Under the pieces are notes generated by a model. The model made no database searches, was not told the origin of the DNA, and saw only the letters and a list, made by a program, of their open reading frames with translations. The translations under genes were made by a program, and so were the position numbers. From Tsuneonella flava (GTDB lineage Bacteria > Pseudomonadota > Alphaproteobacteria > Sphingomonadales > Sphingomonadaceae), in assembly GCF_002870965.1 (NCBI RefSeq), contig NZ_PHSO01000005.1, positions 124,001-188,000 of the forward strand: 64,000 nucleotides of DNA, written 5' to 3'. Positions 1 to 8,142 of the stretch are shown piece by piece; the stretch's first letter is position 1, and each line of letters starts with the position of its first letter.

Positions 1-211
1 CTTGAGCACCGGGTTCCTTCAATTTCTCCAGGCTTCTCTCGTCACCGAGCGATAGCGCGCGTGCTGCCGCCTTATCAGCACTGCTGAATTCAGGCGCATG
101 TATATACTGCTCGCGCATTTTCGATGCCGGAGATGTATCCGAACACCCGCCCAGAAAAGATCCGCACAACACAAGGACGCACAAGCCTGACCGTATTTTT
201 ACAGAATGCAT
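1..211 (-). CDS. Lipoprotein, 5' part only (runs off left edge)
   Basis: A reading frame on the minus strand stays open from an ATG at 211 to the window edge (about 70 codons seen). The first 23 residues form a classic type II signal peptide: a basic start (HSVKIRSG), a hydrophobic core and the lipobox LGGC, so this should be an envelope lipoprotein. The mature start is Ser/Asp/Thr rich. The stretch reading ARALSLGDERSLEKLKEPGAQ-like (about residues 50-70) vaguely recalls the helices of an ankyrin repeat, but too little is present to assign a fold. An in-frame ATG at 238 has a GGAG nearby and would lengthen the N-terminus by nine residues; I prefer 211 because the signal peptide then has normal length. 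It is divergent from the polysaccharide gene starting at 273. Function unknown. Confidence 0.55.
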   Translation of the reverse strand, partial: MHSVKIRSGLCVLVLCGSFLGGCSDTSPASKMREQYIHAPEFSSADKAAARALSLGDERSLEKLKEPGAQ

Positions 212-272
212 CTGATGGCCAATAAGCGCAAAAATCATTTGCTCCAAGCGCCCGTTTAGCTAGGGCCTCTCC

Positions 273-1643
273 ATGCCAAGACGTTTAAAGCCTGTCGGCG
301 ACAAGCTGTTCGATCTAAATCTTGTTCTGTTCATAGTGTTGCTGCTTGTTCTCGCTCTGGCTGGCGGCGCATCCAGAGCGGATGTTCTGGGCCAGACAGT
401 CACCCGCGCAAGCGCCTGGCTGATCGCGATTGCTGCGATCCTGTTCGCCCCCCGGCCAGACTTTCGGCCGATTGCGCCTGTCGCATTTCTGTTGGCGGCT
501 TCGATCGCGCTCGTGGCGCTGCAATTAATTCCTTTGCCACCATCGATCTGGACCGCGCTGCCGGGACGCGATTTTCTGATGCAAGCGGCGATCGCAATCG
601 GCGAGCCACAAACGTGGCGCCCCATTTCCTTATCGCCCGGGGCGAGTTTGAACGCCCTGTCTTCCCTTATCGTGCCGATAGTTGCCCTTCTGCTGTGTGG
701 TGGGATGAGCCTTCACGACCATCGCCGGATCAGCGTCGCCATACTGCTGATTACTGTCGTATCATGTATGGTCGGCGCACTGCAATTTTCCGGCTCGCGG
801 TTTGACAATCCGCTGATAAACGACGTGCCCGGTAGTGTGAGCGGGATTTTCGCCAATCGGAATCACTTTGCGCTTTTACTCGCCTGTGGCTGCGCCATCG
901 CGCCCGCATGGGCGTTCAGCAGCAGCAGGGCGCCTCAATGGAAGGCATTTGTCGCGATCGGTTTGATGCTGCTGTTCGCGCTGACGGTGCTCGCTACCGG
1001 GTCGCGCATGGGCATAGTGTTGAGTGCAGTTGGCATTGGCTTGGGCCTACTGTCCGTGTGGCAGAGGGTAGTGGCTAAGGCCAGATCGGTTCCGCGCCAT
1101 ATTTTGATCCCGGTTTTGGTGACGATTGTCGGCCTGCTGGTTGTAACCATTGTTGCGTTCGTTGCGATGGATCGCGCCGTTTCGATATCCCGCGCAATGA
1201 ATATCGATGCCAGTTCCGACCTTCGCACCGCCGCACTGCCCACGGTATTGGAATTGACGAAGATATACGCGCCATTCGGCACTGGTTTCGGAACATTTGA
1301 TCCTGTTTATCGGATCCACGAACCCGCAAGCCTGCTTAGTTATCGTTATTTCAATCATGCCCATAACGATTTGCTGGAAATCCTTGTGGAAGGGGGCATT
1401 CCCGCCGCTCTGCTGCTGCTTTGCGGATTAGGCTGGTGGGCGCTCAGAAGTATTCGTGTGTGGCGCGCTCCACTCGAATCGCATCTCATACTGCCGCGCA
1501 CAGGATCAACCATTGTGTTTTTGGTTGTGTTGGCGAGTGCAACCGATTACCCAGCCAGAACGCCTTTGATAATGGCTATCCTTTTGGTTGCCGCTGTTTG
1601 GTTGAGTTCATTGGGAGCATCGCGAGCGCAAACCAAAACTTAG
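273..1643 (+). CDS. O-antigen ligase / Wzy-family membrane protein
   Basis: A 456-residue polytopic inner-membrane protein with roughly ten hydrophobic segments. Typical Wzy_C/O-antigen-ligase signatures are visible: FANRNHFA (about residue 195), a GSRMG segment (about 247) and HAHNDLLEILVEGG in the large periplasmic loop (about residue 363) just before the last helices. Enzymes of this family polymerise undecaprenyl-linked repeat units or transfer finished glycan to an acceptor at the periplasmic face. It precedes the Wza-like and Wzc-like genes, so it belongs to the surface polysaccharide pathway. A second, unrelated-looking polymerase candidate sits at 10688-11914, so this one could be the ligase or act on another polymer. 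The start at the ATG at 273 has only a weak ribosome site. Family assignment is firm; exact role is inferred. Confidence 0.82.
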   Translation: MPRRLKPVGDKLFDLNLVLFIVLLLVLALAGGASRADVLGQTVTRASAWLIAIAAILFAPRPDFRPIAPVAFLLAASIALVALQLIPLPPSIWTALPGRDFLMQAAIAIGEPQTWRPISLSPGASLNALSSLIVPIVALLLCGGMSLHDHRRISVAILLITVVSCMVGALQFSGSRFDNPLINDVPGSVSGIFANRNHFALLLACGCAIAPAWAFSSSRAPQWKAFVAIGLMLLFALTVLATGSRMGIVLSAVGIGLGLLSVWQRVVAKARSVPRHILIPVLVTIVGLLVVTIVAFVAMDRAVSISRAMNIDASSDLRTAALPTVLELTKIYAPFGTGFGTFDPVYRIHEPASLLSYRYFNHAHNDLLEILVEGGIPAALLLLCGLGWWALRSIRVWRAPLESHLILPRTGSTIVFLVVLASATDYPARTPLIMAILLVAAVWLSSLGASRAQTKT

Positions 1644-1694
1644 CTTCAACTGCAGTGTGGGTCGACACTGCTTAATCGGGTATCGACGTTCATA

Positions 1695-1838
1695 ATGCTG
1701 GACACTTCCAGAGAGATAATCGCTTTTATATTGATCGCCGCGGCTTTTATCATTGCAGTTCCCTGGTTGGGCGCATTGATTTTCCGGAAAAAGCGCGAAA
1801 AGCTGCGCCGCAAAGGTATCAAGCGGCACGGTCACTGA
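1695..1838 (+). CDS. Putative 47-residue single-pass membrane protein
   Basis: A short frame from the ATG at 1695 to TGA at 1836-1838. It encodes a small acidic/polar start (MLDTSREI), one strongly hydrophobic helix of about 20 residues (residues 9-30) and a very basic tail (FRKKREKLRRKGIKRHGH). This layout (short outside end, one helix, positive cytoplasmic tail) is what real small membrane proteins look like and is unlikely by chance. It fills the space between the ligase/polymerase gene and the export lipoprotein gene on the same strand. No good Shine-Dalgarno is visible, which lowers confidence. I do not recognise the family; a helper of the export or polymerase complex is only a guess from position. 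Confidence 0.5.
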   Translation: MLDTSREIIAFILIAAAFIIAVPWLGALIFRKKREKLRRKGIKRHGH

Positions 1839-1989
1839 GGCTTCACGCCCACGCGTTAACATGGCCACTCTTATTGTCAGCACTATAGACGCTCGAAATG
1901 CAGCAAGCTTGCATTAAGGGGTGTCAATCTATCCGGGTTCGCTCTATGTTTTCATCTTGCAACGAAATTTCATAGCGATACAGGATTAC

Positions 1990-2700
1990 ATGCGCAAATT
2001 CTTGATTGTCGGCTTGGCCTTCATTGGCCTTGCGGGTTGTGCTGGCCGCGAGCCACTAAGCTCTACGCCGGACCTCACCGTAGTGGATGGTGCGAATGAA
2101 TTGCCGTCTCCTGTAAGGAACGACTTGACGGCACCCGACCGCCCTGCCCTGATCGGACCACTCGACACGATCGAGGTTGAAGTTTTCAATGTGCCGGATC
2201 TGACGCGGGAAGTTCAGGTCGATGCAAGCGGGCGAATTTCGATTCCGCTCGCAGGAACGATTTATGCTGGTGGCAAAACGTCACGCGAACTAGCCGCCGA
2301 CATCGAAAACGGCCTGCGTGGGCGCTACATTCGCGATCCGCAAGTCACCATCAATATAAAAAGTTCCGTCAGTCAGGTTGTCACTGTCGATGGTCAGGTA
2401 ACCGAACCAGGGCTTTATCCGGTGACAAACCAGATGACACTCCTGCGTGCGATTGCTTCGGCAAAAGGTTTGACCGAATTTGCCCGCGCCGATGACGTAG
2501 TGATCCTGAGAACGGTCGAGGGGCAGCGAATGGCCGCGCTTTACAATGTCACGGCCATTCGCAGAGGGGCTTATAAAGATCCCCCGCTGTATGCCAACGA
2601 CGTGGTTGTTGTAGGCGATTCACCCCAACGCCGGATGTTCCGCGATTTTGTCTCTTTAGCCCCCTTGCTCGCTGCGCCTCTTGTGGCAATTTTGCGTTAA
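1990..2700 (+). CDS. Outer-membrane polysaccharide export lipoprotein (Wza-like)
   Basis: A 236-residue lipoprotein. The start at ATG 1990 gives a signal peptide ending in the lipobox LAGC (Cys at residue 18) and has AGGA five bases upstream; an upstream GTG at 1921 would spoil the signal peptide. After a short linker comes the Poly_export domain (about residues 55-135, with IGPLDTIEVEVFNVPDLTREVQ-like sequence), then an SLBB-type segment (about 140-210, VDGQVTEPGLYPV). The protein ends in a hydrophobic helix (LAPLLAAPLVAIL) that could be the membrane-spanning alpha-barrel segment. Family members form the channel through which capsule or exopolysaccharide leaves the cell, docking on the Wzc-type protein encoded immediately downstream. 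Confidence 0.88.
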   Translation: MRKFLIVGLAFIGLAGCAGREPLSSTPDLTVVDGANELPSPVRNDLTAPDRPALIGPLDTIEVEVFNVPDLTREVQVDASGRISIPLAGTIYAGGKTSRELAADIENGLRGRYIRDPQVTINIKSSVSQVVTVDGQVTEPGLYPVTNQMTLLRAIASAKGLTEFARADDVVILRTVEGQRMAALYNVTAIRRGAYKDPPLYANDVVVVGDSPQRRMFRDFVSLAPLLAAPLVAILR

Positions 2701-2717
2701 GCTTACAGGCTTTCCCT

Positions 2718-4946
2718 ATGAACTCTTCTTCTCTGCAGGTCGATGGCTCGTCGGCTGAACCGAACGAATCGACCGCCCGACATCCCGGCTTGGCGGGTCA
2801 ATATGCACCGGAAGGCATCCCGCTGCTTCGGCAATATTTGCGTATTGCGCTGCGCTGGAAATGGGTCATCCTCGGTTCGATTGCTGCGTGTGTATTGCTG
2901 GGTGTTATCATCAGCCTATTGATGACGCCGCATTATACCGCCGCGACGACTATCGAAATTTCCAGAGAGTCCGACCAGGTAACTGAATTTAAGGGTGTCG
3001 AACGCGATACCGGGGTTGCCGATCAGGAATTCTATCAAACGCAATATGGTTTGCTGCGCGCCCGCACCTTGGCGGAGCGGGTCGCCGCACAGCTTCGCCT
3101 GATCGATGACCCCAGCTTCTTTGAAAAGTTCGGCGCCCCTAGCGGGGATCCTGCGTTCGAACTGCGTGACGGACGATACCCGGCGGCCGGTCGGCGAAAG
3201 CGGCAAAGAGAAGCGGGCGAATTATTGCTTGATCACCTTAGCGTCGAACCAACGCGATTGTCGCGCTTGGTAGATATTAAATTCACCAGTCCCGACGCCT
3301 CGTTCTCCTCTCGCGTTGCCAATGCGTGGGCCGAGAATTTCATCGAGTCGAACCTTGAACGCAAGGTGCAATCAACTTCCTACGGGCGCGAAAAGTTGCA
3401 GCAGCAACTCGCAGAATACAAAAGTCGCCTCGATGAATCGCAAAAGCAACTGGTAGGCTATGCGTCGAACCAGCAAATCATCAACCTGCCAGCGGGATCG
3501 GGCGGCGACGGAGCGACTACTCAGGAAAGGTCGATTGTCGTCGATAACCTTGCATCACTTAACACTGCTCTGAATCAGGCGACTGCCGATCGCATCGCTG
3601 CAGAAGCCCGCTTCCGGCAGGCGGGCGGTAAAGGCGCTTCGCCCGAAGCCCTGGATAATCAGGCCATCAATGGTCTTCGCCAGCGCCGGGCGGAACTTGC
3701 CGCCCAATACGAACAAATGATGGTGCAGTTTGAGCCCGGCTATCCGGCAGCACAGTCGCTCAAATCGCAAATCAACGAGTTGGACAGTGCGATTGCCCGC
3801 GAAGAAACGCGTGTATCTGGCTCTCTCCAGTCGACCTATCGCGCTGCCCTCCAGCGTGAGCAGACGCTTAAGACGCAAGTCGACCGCCTTAAGTCGGATT
3901 ATCTGGATCTTAGGCGGCGAAGCATTCAGTATAACATCTATCAGCAAGAGGTGGATACCAACCGGGCACTTTACGACGGGTTGTTACAGCGCTTCAAGGA
4001 AATCGGTGTTGCGGGCGGCGTCGGGATAAACAATGTCGCAATAGTTGATCCGGCCGATGTTCCCCAGTTGCCTTCCAGCCCAAACTTGCTGTTGAATATC
4101 GCGCTGTCCATCCTTGCCGGCGCGGGCATTGGGATCGCCCTTGCTTTTGCATTGGAGCAACTGGATGAAGCAATCGCGGATCCATCCGAAGTGGAACGCA
4201 GGCTGGGCTTGTCCCTCCTGGGTTCTGTGCCGACGGTGGCTGATATGACCCCTCGCGAGGCTTTGCTCGACAGAAAGTCCGATCTTTTCGATGCGTATCT
4301 GGCGATTCAGACCAACCTCGGTTTTACAACCGATCATGGTGTTCCACGCTCTTTCGCTGTTACTTCGACACGTCCGGCAGAAGGCAAATCGACCACTGCG
4401 CTTTCGTTGGCAACCACACTCACCCGTGCCCATCGCAAGGTCATTCTGGTCGATGGCGATATGCGTTCTCCGTCGATCCACCATCTGGCCGGGATTACTC
4501 ACGATCGCGGGCTGAGCAATTTCCTGTCGGGTGAAAACGACGTTCCATCGATGGTTTTCGAAATTCCCGAATTGGAATTCAGCGTGATGACGGCCGGGCC
4601 GATCCCGCCCAACGCAGCGGAATTGTTGATGGGACCGCGCCTTTCAGAACTGATCGAAAAGCTGCTTAAGAATTACGATCATGTGATAATCGATTCACCA
4701 CCTGTGATGGGGTTGGCGGATGCTCCGCTTATCGGCAATCAGGTAGAAGGTGTCATCTACGCGGTTGAGTCGCACGGCATCCGTTCAAGCATGGTCAAAA
4801 CCGCGCTGGCGCGCCTGCAGGCGGCCAATGCCAAAGTGCTCGGCGGAGTACTGACTAAGTTCGAAGCGCGTAAAGCGCATTATGGGTACGGTTACGAATA
4901 TGGCTATGGCTACGGCCGCGACGAGCGCGAGGTCGAGGCCGCTTGA
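2718..4946 (+). CDS. Wzc-like chain-length determinant with BY-kinase domain
   Basis: A 742-residue polysaccharide co-polymerase and tyrosine autokinase. An N-terminal Wzz domain follows a first membrane helix at about residues 53-75; a long periplasmic coiled-coil region is rich in Gln and Glu; a second helix follows the proline-rich PADVPQLPSSP at about 450. The cytoplasmic kinase carries Walker A (RPAEGKST, about 552), Walker A' (ILVDGDMRS, about 575) and Walker B (VIIDSPP, about 655). The C-terminus has a tyrosine cluster (HYGYGYEYGYGYG, about 719-731), the usual autophosphorylation tail. It controls chain length and export in concert with the Wza-like lipoprotein. No cognate Wzb phosphatase gene is in the window. 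The stop overlaps the next gene by four bases. Confidence 0.93.
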   Translation: MNSSSLQVDGSSAEPNESTARHPGLAGQYAPEGIPLLRQYLRIALRWKWVILGSIAACVLLGVIISLLMTPHYTAATTIEISRESDQVTEFKGVERDTGVADQEFYQTQYGLLRARTLAERVAAQLRLIDDPSFFEKFGAPSGDPAFELRDGRYPAAGRRKRQREAGELLLDHLSVEPTRLSRLVDIKFTSPDASFSSRVANAWAENFIESNLERKVQSTSYGREKLQQQLAEYKSRLDESQKQLVGYASNQQIINLPAGSGGDGATTQERSIVVDNLASLNTALNQATADRIAAEARFRQAGGKGASPEALDNQAINGLRQRRAELAAQYEQMMVQFEPGYPAAQSLKSQINELDSAIAREETRVSGSLQSTYRAALQREQTLKTQVDRLKSDYLDLRRRSIQYNIYQQEVDTNRALYDGLLQRFKEIGVAGGVGINNVAIVDPADVPQLPSSPNLLLNIALSILAGAGIGIALAFALEQLDEAIADPSEVERRLGLSLLGSVPTVADMTPREALLDRKSDLFDAYLAIQTNLGFTTDHGVPRSFAVTSTRPAEGKSTTALSLATTLTRAHRKVILVDGDMRSPSIHHLAGITHDRGLSNFLSGENDVPSMVFEIPELEFSVMTAGPIPPNAAELLMGPRLSELIEKLLKNYDHVIIDSPPVMGLADAPLIGNQVEGVIYAVESHGIRSSMVKTALARLQAANAKVLGGVLTKFEARKAHYGYGYEYGYGYGRDEREVEAA

Positions 4947-6175
4947 GAAAGAACCGCCATATTAAGCGATCTAGCCGCGAATGGGCTTTCAGGGGCGGGA
5001 TAGCGATTGCCGCTGCGATATGCGGCTATATTAGCGTAACATCGACGCTGGCCAACGCCGTGGTAAAAACCGATCCCACGGTCGCTCATTCCCTCAGCCC
5101 TTTCAATTGGTCGATTACCGCGGAACTGGCTGCCGCAGAAATGACTGCAAAACCCGATTCCCGGCACGATTCGCGCCCGGCATTATTAGCCCGGGATGCG
5201 CTTAGGCATGACCCCACGGCAGTCAGCGCCTTGAACGTTCTGGGGTTGCAAGCACAGCTATCAGGCGACACCCAGAAGGCGAGATCCATATTCGCATATT
5301 CGCTCGCTCTATCGCGGCGGAACCTGCAAACTCATTTCTGGGCGATCGAAGATGCGGTTTCGCGCGGCGATATAACCGGCGCTCTTCAACAATACGATAT
5401 AGCTTTGCGAACCTCTCGCCGGGCGCCCGATGTACTGTTCCCGACTCTCGCCGCTGCAATCGCCGAGCCACGGATTCGCGAAGGGCTGATCGACATTCTG
5501 CATACACACCCTGTTTGGGGCGAGCAGTTTATCGGCTTCGTTAGTCAGGGCCAAATCGACCCGATCTCCGCAGAGTTGTTTCTTCGCGCCGCCACGAAAT
5601 CCGGGCTGGAAGTCCCCGATAGCAATCGGGTGATTTTGGTGAATGAACTGATCCAGCGCCGACAGGCTGATCGTGCATGGCGATACTACACCTCATTTCG
5701 CAAAGGTGATCGACACCAGTCTCGCGACCCCGCTTTTAAGGCTGCGATTAAGAGGCCTTCTCTATTCGACTGGGTGCCACATAATTCGGCCGGCATTTCC
5801 GCTTCATTACAGTCTGGCAAGCAAGGCGGTGCCGTCGAATTTTCCGTCGCGCCGAGCGTGGGTGGAAAGTTGATCGAACAACGCCAGATGCTCTACCCAG
5901 GCATATATCGATTTGAAAGCACGATTGAAGATCTGCAGCAGCCGGAACGGTCTCGCCCATACTGGACTCTGGTCTGCCAAGATGGCCGGGATTTAGGGAA
6001 GATTAATGTTCCCAACGCAGAAAAGGGTGCTGTTCGTTTCTCCGGCCAATTTACGGTGCCCGACGGGTGCGTTATGCAAACTCTCACACTGATCGCCCGC
6101 CCGTCGGATGAAATTGCCGGGGTCTTCGGACGCGTCAAATTCGCACGTCTGTATAAAGGTGTAGCGGGTGACTGA
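4943..6175 (+). CDS. Unrecognised membrane-anchored protein with TPR-like repeats
   Basis: A 410-residue protein starting with TTG at 4943 inside a TTGA overlap with the wzc-like stop, which implies translational coupling; no in-frame ATG lies near. It begins with a basic stretch and one hydrophobic segment (about residues 17-37), so it is membrane-anchored or secreted. Residues about 70-140 look like tetratricopeptide helices (ALNVLGLQAQLSGDTQKARSIFAYSLALSRRN). The C-terminal third (about 270-405) appears beta-rich, reminiscent of a carbohydrate-binding-like sandwich with paired cysteines (VCQDG... DGCVMQ), but I cannot name it. Its locked position behind wzc suggests a periplasmic or envelope factor in polysaccharide assembly. 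That role is inference. Confidence 0.75.
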   Translation: MRKNRHIKRSSREWAFRGGIAIAAAICGYISVTSTLANAVVKTDPTVAHSLSPFNWSITAELAAAEMTAKPDSRHDSRPALLARDALRHDPTAVSALNVLGLQAQLSGDTQKARSIFAYSLALSRRNLQTHFWAIEDAVSRGDITGALQQYDIALRTSRRAPDVLFPTLAAAIAEPRIREGLIDILHTHPVWGEQFIGFVSQGQIDPISAELFLRAATKSGLEVPDSNRVILVNELIQRRQADRAWRYYTSFRKGDRHQSRDPAFKAAIKRPSLFDWVPHNSAGISASLQSGKQGGAVEFSVAPSVGGKLIEQRQMLYPGIYRFESTIEDLQQPERSRPYWTLVCQDGRDLGKINVPNAEKGAVRFSGQFTVPDGCVMQTLTLIARPSDEIAGVFGRVKFARLYKGVAGD

Positions 6176-6605
6176 CTCAAGAACGGGAAAGGCATCTCAG
6201 CGTCGTCGCCCGGCATATCTTTGCTTGGGTTTGGCGATCGTTTTTCTGGCTGCCCCTACTCCTTCCAATGCCCAATCTGCTGAGCAGGCTGGGCAGACTG
6301 CGGAAACAGGGGCGGGCGAAGTGGGCGTCCGACAAAATGCACGCACAAACGCAACGAAGATAGAACCGCAAGCGCGGATAACCAATCGTATCGAAAATCG
6401 TCTTGATAGTCGCATTAATAACCGGCTTGATCGCGGTTATGATCGCAATGCCAATGCAACATCTCAGTTTAATCGCGCCGATGCACAATCGCGCAGCTTG
6501 GGTCGGCGAAAAGGCCCCACTCAGAACTCGATCAAGCGCCGCCCCATATCCGGCCGACAGACACTCAAAGCCCCTGATTGGCGCAGGGTTGATCCGAAGA
6601 ACTGA
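6168..6605 (+). CDS. Small secreted Arg/Asn-rich protein of unknown function
   Basis: A 145-residue protein starting with GTG at 6168, overlapping the previous gene by eight bases. It has a signal peptide (basic RRRPAY, hydrophobic LGLAIVFLAAP, likely cut after SNAQ at about residue 36). The mature part is highly charged and repetitive: a run reading ITNRIENRLDSRINNRLDRG at about residues 71-90 repeats an R-I-x-N-R-L-D pattern with about four- and eight-residue periodicity. The rest is Arg/Asn/Gln rich with no hydrophobic core, and the pI must be very basic. Such a cationic secreted protein could bind an acidic polysaccharide or the cell surface, but this is inference. It is the last gene of the wzc-associated operon before a 515-base gap. 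Confidence 0.7.
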   Translation: MTDSRTGKASQRRRPAYLCLGLAIVFLAAPTPSNAQSAEQAGQTAETGAGEVGVRQNARTNATKIEPQARITNRIENRLDSRINNRLDRGYDRNANATSQFNRADAQSRSLGRRKGPTQNSIKRRPISGRQTLKAPDWRRVDPKN

Positions 6606-6630
6606 CTGACTGGATGACATGCGGGAGGAA

Positions 6631-6798
6631 ATGACCAAAAGCCTAATCAGGATCACAGGGCACCCAATTGCACTAACGGTTAAAATGCCGGAAATGATTG
6701 AAATAGAACGGCGTGACCAAACATATCACCTACAGTTGGCGATGGCGGGCAAACCTGCGCCACAACCATACAGCGCAACCGGTGGTCGGCGCCCCTAA
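6631..6798 (+). CDS. Possible 55-residue small protein
   Basis: ATG at 6631 with GGGAGG directly upstream (closer than usual, about two bases), open to TAA at 6796-6798. The predicted product mixes beta-like and charged sequence (ALTVKMPEMIEIERRDQTYHLQL) followed by a Pro/Gly-rich end. No family is recognised and no signal or membrane segment is present. It could be a genuine small protein, a leader peptide or chance; the strong GGAGG is the main support. Confidence 0.28.
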   Translation: MTKSLIRITGHPIALTVKMPEMIEIERRDQTYHLQLAMAGKPAPQPYSATGGRRP

Positions 6799-7070
6799 GG
6801 GCAGCGAACATTCTTCAGCAAAAGATGGACGCATTACCAGCAGGCATCTGACCCGGGTCAACTTCGGTTTTCTGCAATCATGCCCCCAAGGTCGGTCAAA
6901 AATGGCAGAGTGTGTTTGCAGTGCATTAATTGCTTGGTCTAAGGTCGCATCCGCACCTATTCGGGACGGCGAACACGACCAGCGGATGCACGGTTGTTTT
7001 TAGCCTGTTATGTGAAGGTCGGCATTTATGTCATCGATGCCCCGAAGGCAGAAATGAATAACGGACACCC

Positions 7071-7086
7071 ATTGTACGTTTACAAT
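7071..7086. promoter_or_regulatory. Perfect inverted repeat upstream of the epimerase gene
   Basis: ATTGTA-CGTT-TACAAT forms a perfect six-base inverted repeat with a four-base centre, 34 bases before the ATG at 7121, inside an AT-rich stretch. The position fits an operator or an element of a promoter for the 7121-14195 gene run. It could also fold as a weak hairpin but is not followed by a T run. The binding factor is unknown. Confidence 0.4.
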
Positions 7087-7120
7087 TTCACTATTAGCAA
7101 TTGCGAAGAATAACACACCA

Positions 7121-8137
7121 ATGCCTCAACGTATTTTGATCACCGGAACGGCAGGTTTTATTGGCTTTCATCTGGCCAAATTGCTGATATCCGAAGGCTT
7201 TCATGTTCATGGCTACGATGGCATGACCGATTATTATGACGTTAATTTAAAACGCAAACGTCATGCCACACTGTTACAGCATCCCAATTTTGCAGCCACA
7301 GAAGCCATGTTGGAAGATCAGAAGAGTTTTGATGATGTGGCAGATCGCTTCCGGCCCGATGTCATCGTCCATTTGGCCGCACAGGCCGGTGTCCGCTACA
7401 GCCTTGAAAACCCACGCGCCTATCTTGACTCCAACGTAATCGGCACCTTCAATGTAATGGAGGCGGCTCGGCGGCTGGAAGTACAGCACTTGCTGATGGC
7501 ATCAACCTCTTCTGTATATGGCGCCAATACGGAAATGCCCTTCACTGAGGGGGAAAAGGCGGACACTCAGTTAACGATCTACGCTGCGACGAAGAAAGCA
7601 AACGAGAGCATGGCGCATGCCTATGCCCACCTGTGGAATTTGCCGACAACGATGTTCCGGTTTTTTACCGTGTATGGAACATGGGGAAGGCCGGATCTGG
7701 CGCTTTATAAATTTGTCGATGCGATTTTGAAGGATCGCCCGATCGATATATATAATAATGGCGATATGTATCGCGACTTTACATACGTGGATGATCTTGT
7801 TCGGGGCATCCGATTATTGATCGATGCCGTGCCGCACCGTCCTAATAAACCAGAAGATATTGAACCGGGAGACTCGCTATCCCCGGTCGCACCGTTCAGA
7901 ATTGTCAATATCGGCAATTCAGACAAGGTACGCCTGCTCGATTTTATCGATGCGATTGAGGAGTGTCTCGGCAAAAAGGCCATCCGCAATTATATGCCGA
8001 TGCAAATGGGCGATGTCCCCGCCACATGGGCAGACGCGTCGCTATTGCAGCGGCTAACGGGGTTTAAGCCTGAAACGCATTTCAAAGATGGGATCGCTCA
8101 ATTTGTCGCCTGGTTCCGCGATTACTACAGGATTTGA
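7121..8137 (+). CDS. NAD-dependent epimerase, UDP-glucuronate 4-epimerase type
   Basis: A 338-residue extended short-chain dehydrogenase/reductase. It has the Rossmann glycine motif TGTAGFIG (residues 8-15), [15 protein letters not shown] typical of uronate epimerases (about 83-97), the catalytic Tyr-xxx-Lys in IYAATKK (Tyr about 154), and [27 protein letters not shown] near residue 42 is also characteristic of the UDP-GlcA 4-epimerase branch. It would interconvert UDP-GlcA and UDP-GalA (or the 2-acetamido analogues) in the cytoplasm. It is adjacent to a TviB-type dehydrogenase, and UDP-glucose dehydrogenase lies at 18917, so either could supply its substrate. A paralogue is encoded at 31539-32552. 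Confidence 0.87.
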   Translation: MPQRILITGTAGFIGFHLAKLLISEGFHVHGYDGMTDYYDVNLKRKRHATLLQHPNFAATEAMLEDQKSFDDVADRFRPDVIVHLAAQAGVRYSLENPRAYLDSNVIGTFNVMEAARRLEVQHLLMASTSSVYGANTEMPFTEGEKADTQLTIYAATKKANESMAHAYAHLWNLPTTMFRFFTVYGTWGRPDLALYKFVDAILKDRPIDIYNNGDMYRDFTYVDDLVRGIRLLIDAVPHRPNKPEDIEPGDSLSPVAPFRIVNIGNSDKVRLLDFIDAIEECLGKKAIRNYMPMQMGDVPATWADASLLQRLTGFKPETHFKDGIAQFVAWFRDYYRI

Positions 8138-8142
8138 TAGCG

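Larger units (their letters stand above)
6606..7120. other. 515-base gap between two operons
   Basis: Lower-GC intergenic stretch separating the export genes from the sugar-nucleotide genes. It holds one possible 55-residue frame (6631-6798, listed separately), a palindrome at 7071-7086, and otherwise no convincing gene. A longer frame beginning at 6713 has an arbitrary composition and no ribosome site and was not accepted. The distal 120 bases are AT rich and probably carry the promoter for the gene at 7121. Confidence 0.5.

Noticed and set aside
1903-1912. GCAAGCTTGC palindrome upstream of the Wza-like gene
   Set aside because: Ten-base palindromes of this kind occur by chance; no supporting promoter elements.
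6713-7003. 96-residue plus-strand frame in the 515-base gap
   Set aside because: No ribosome site and a composition unlike real proteins; possible regulatory DNA instead.
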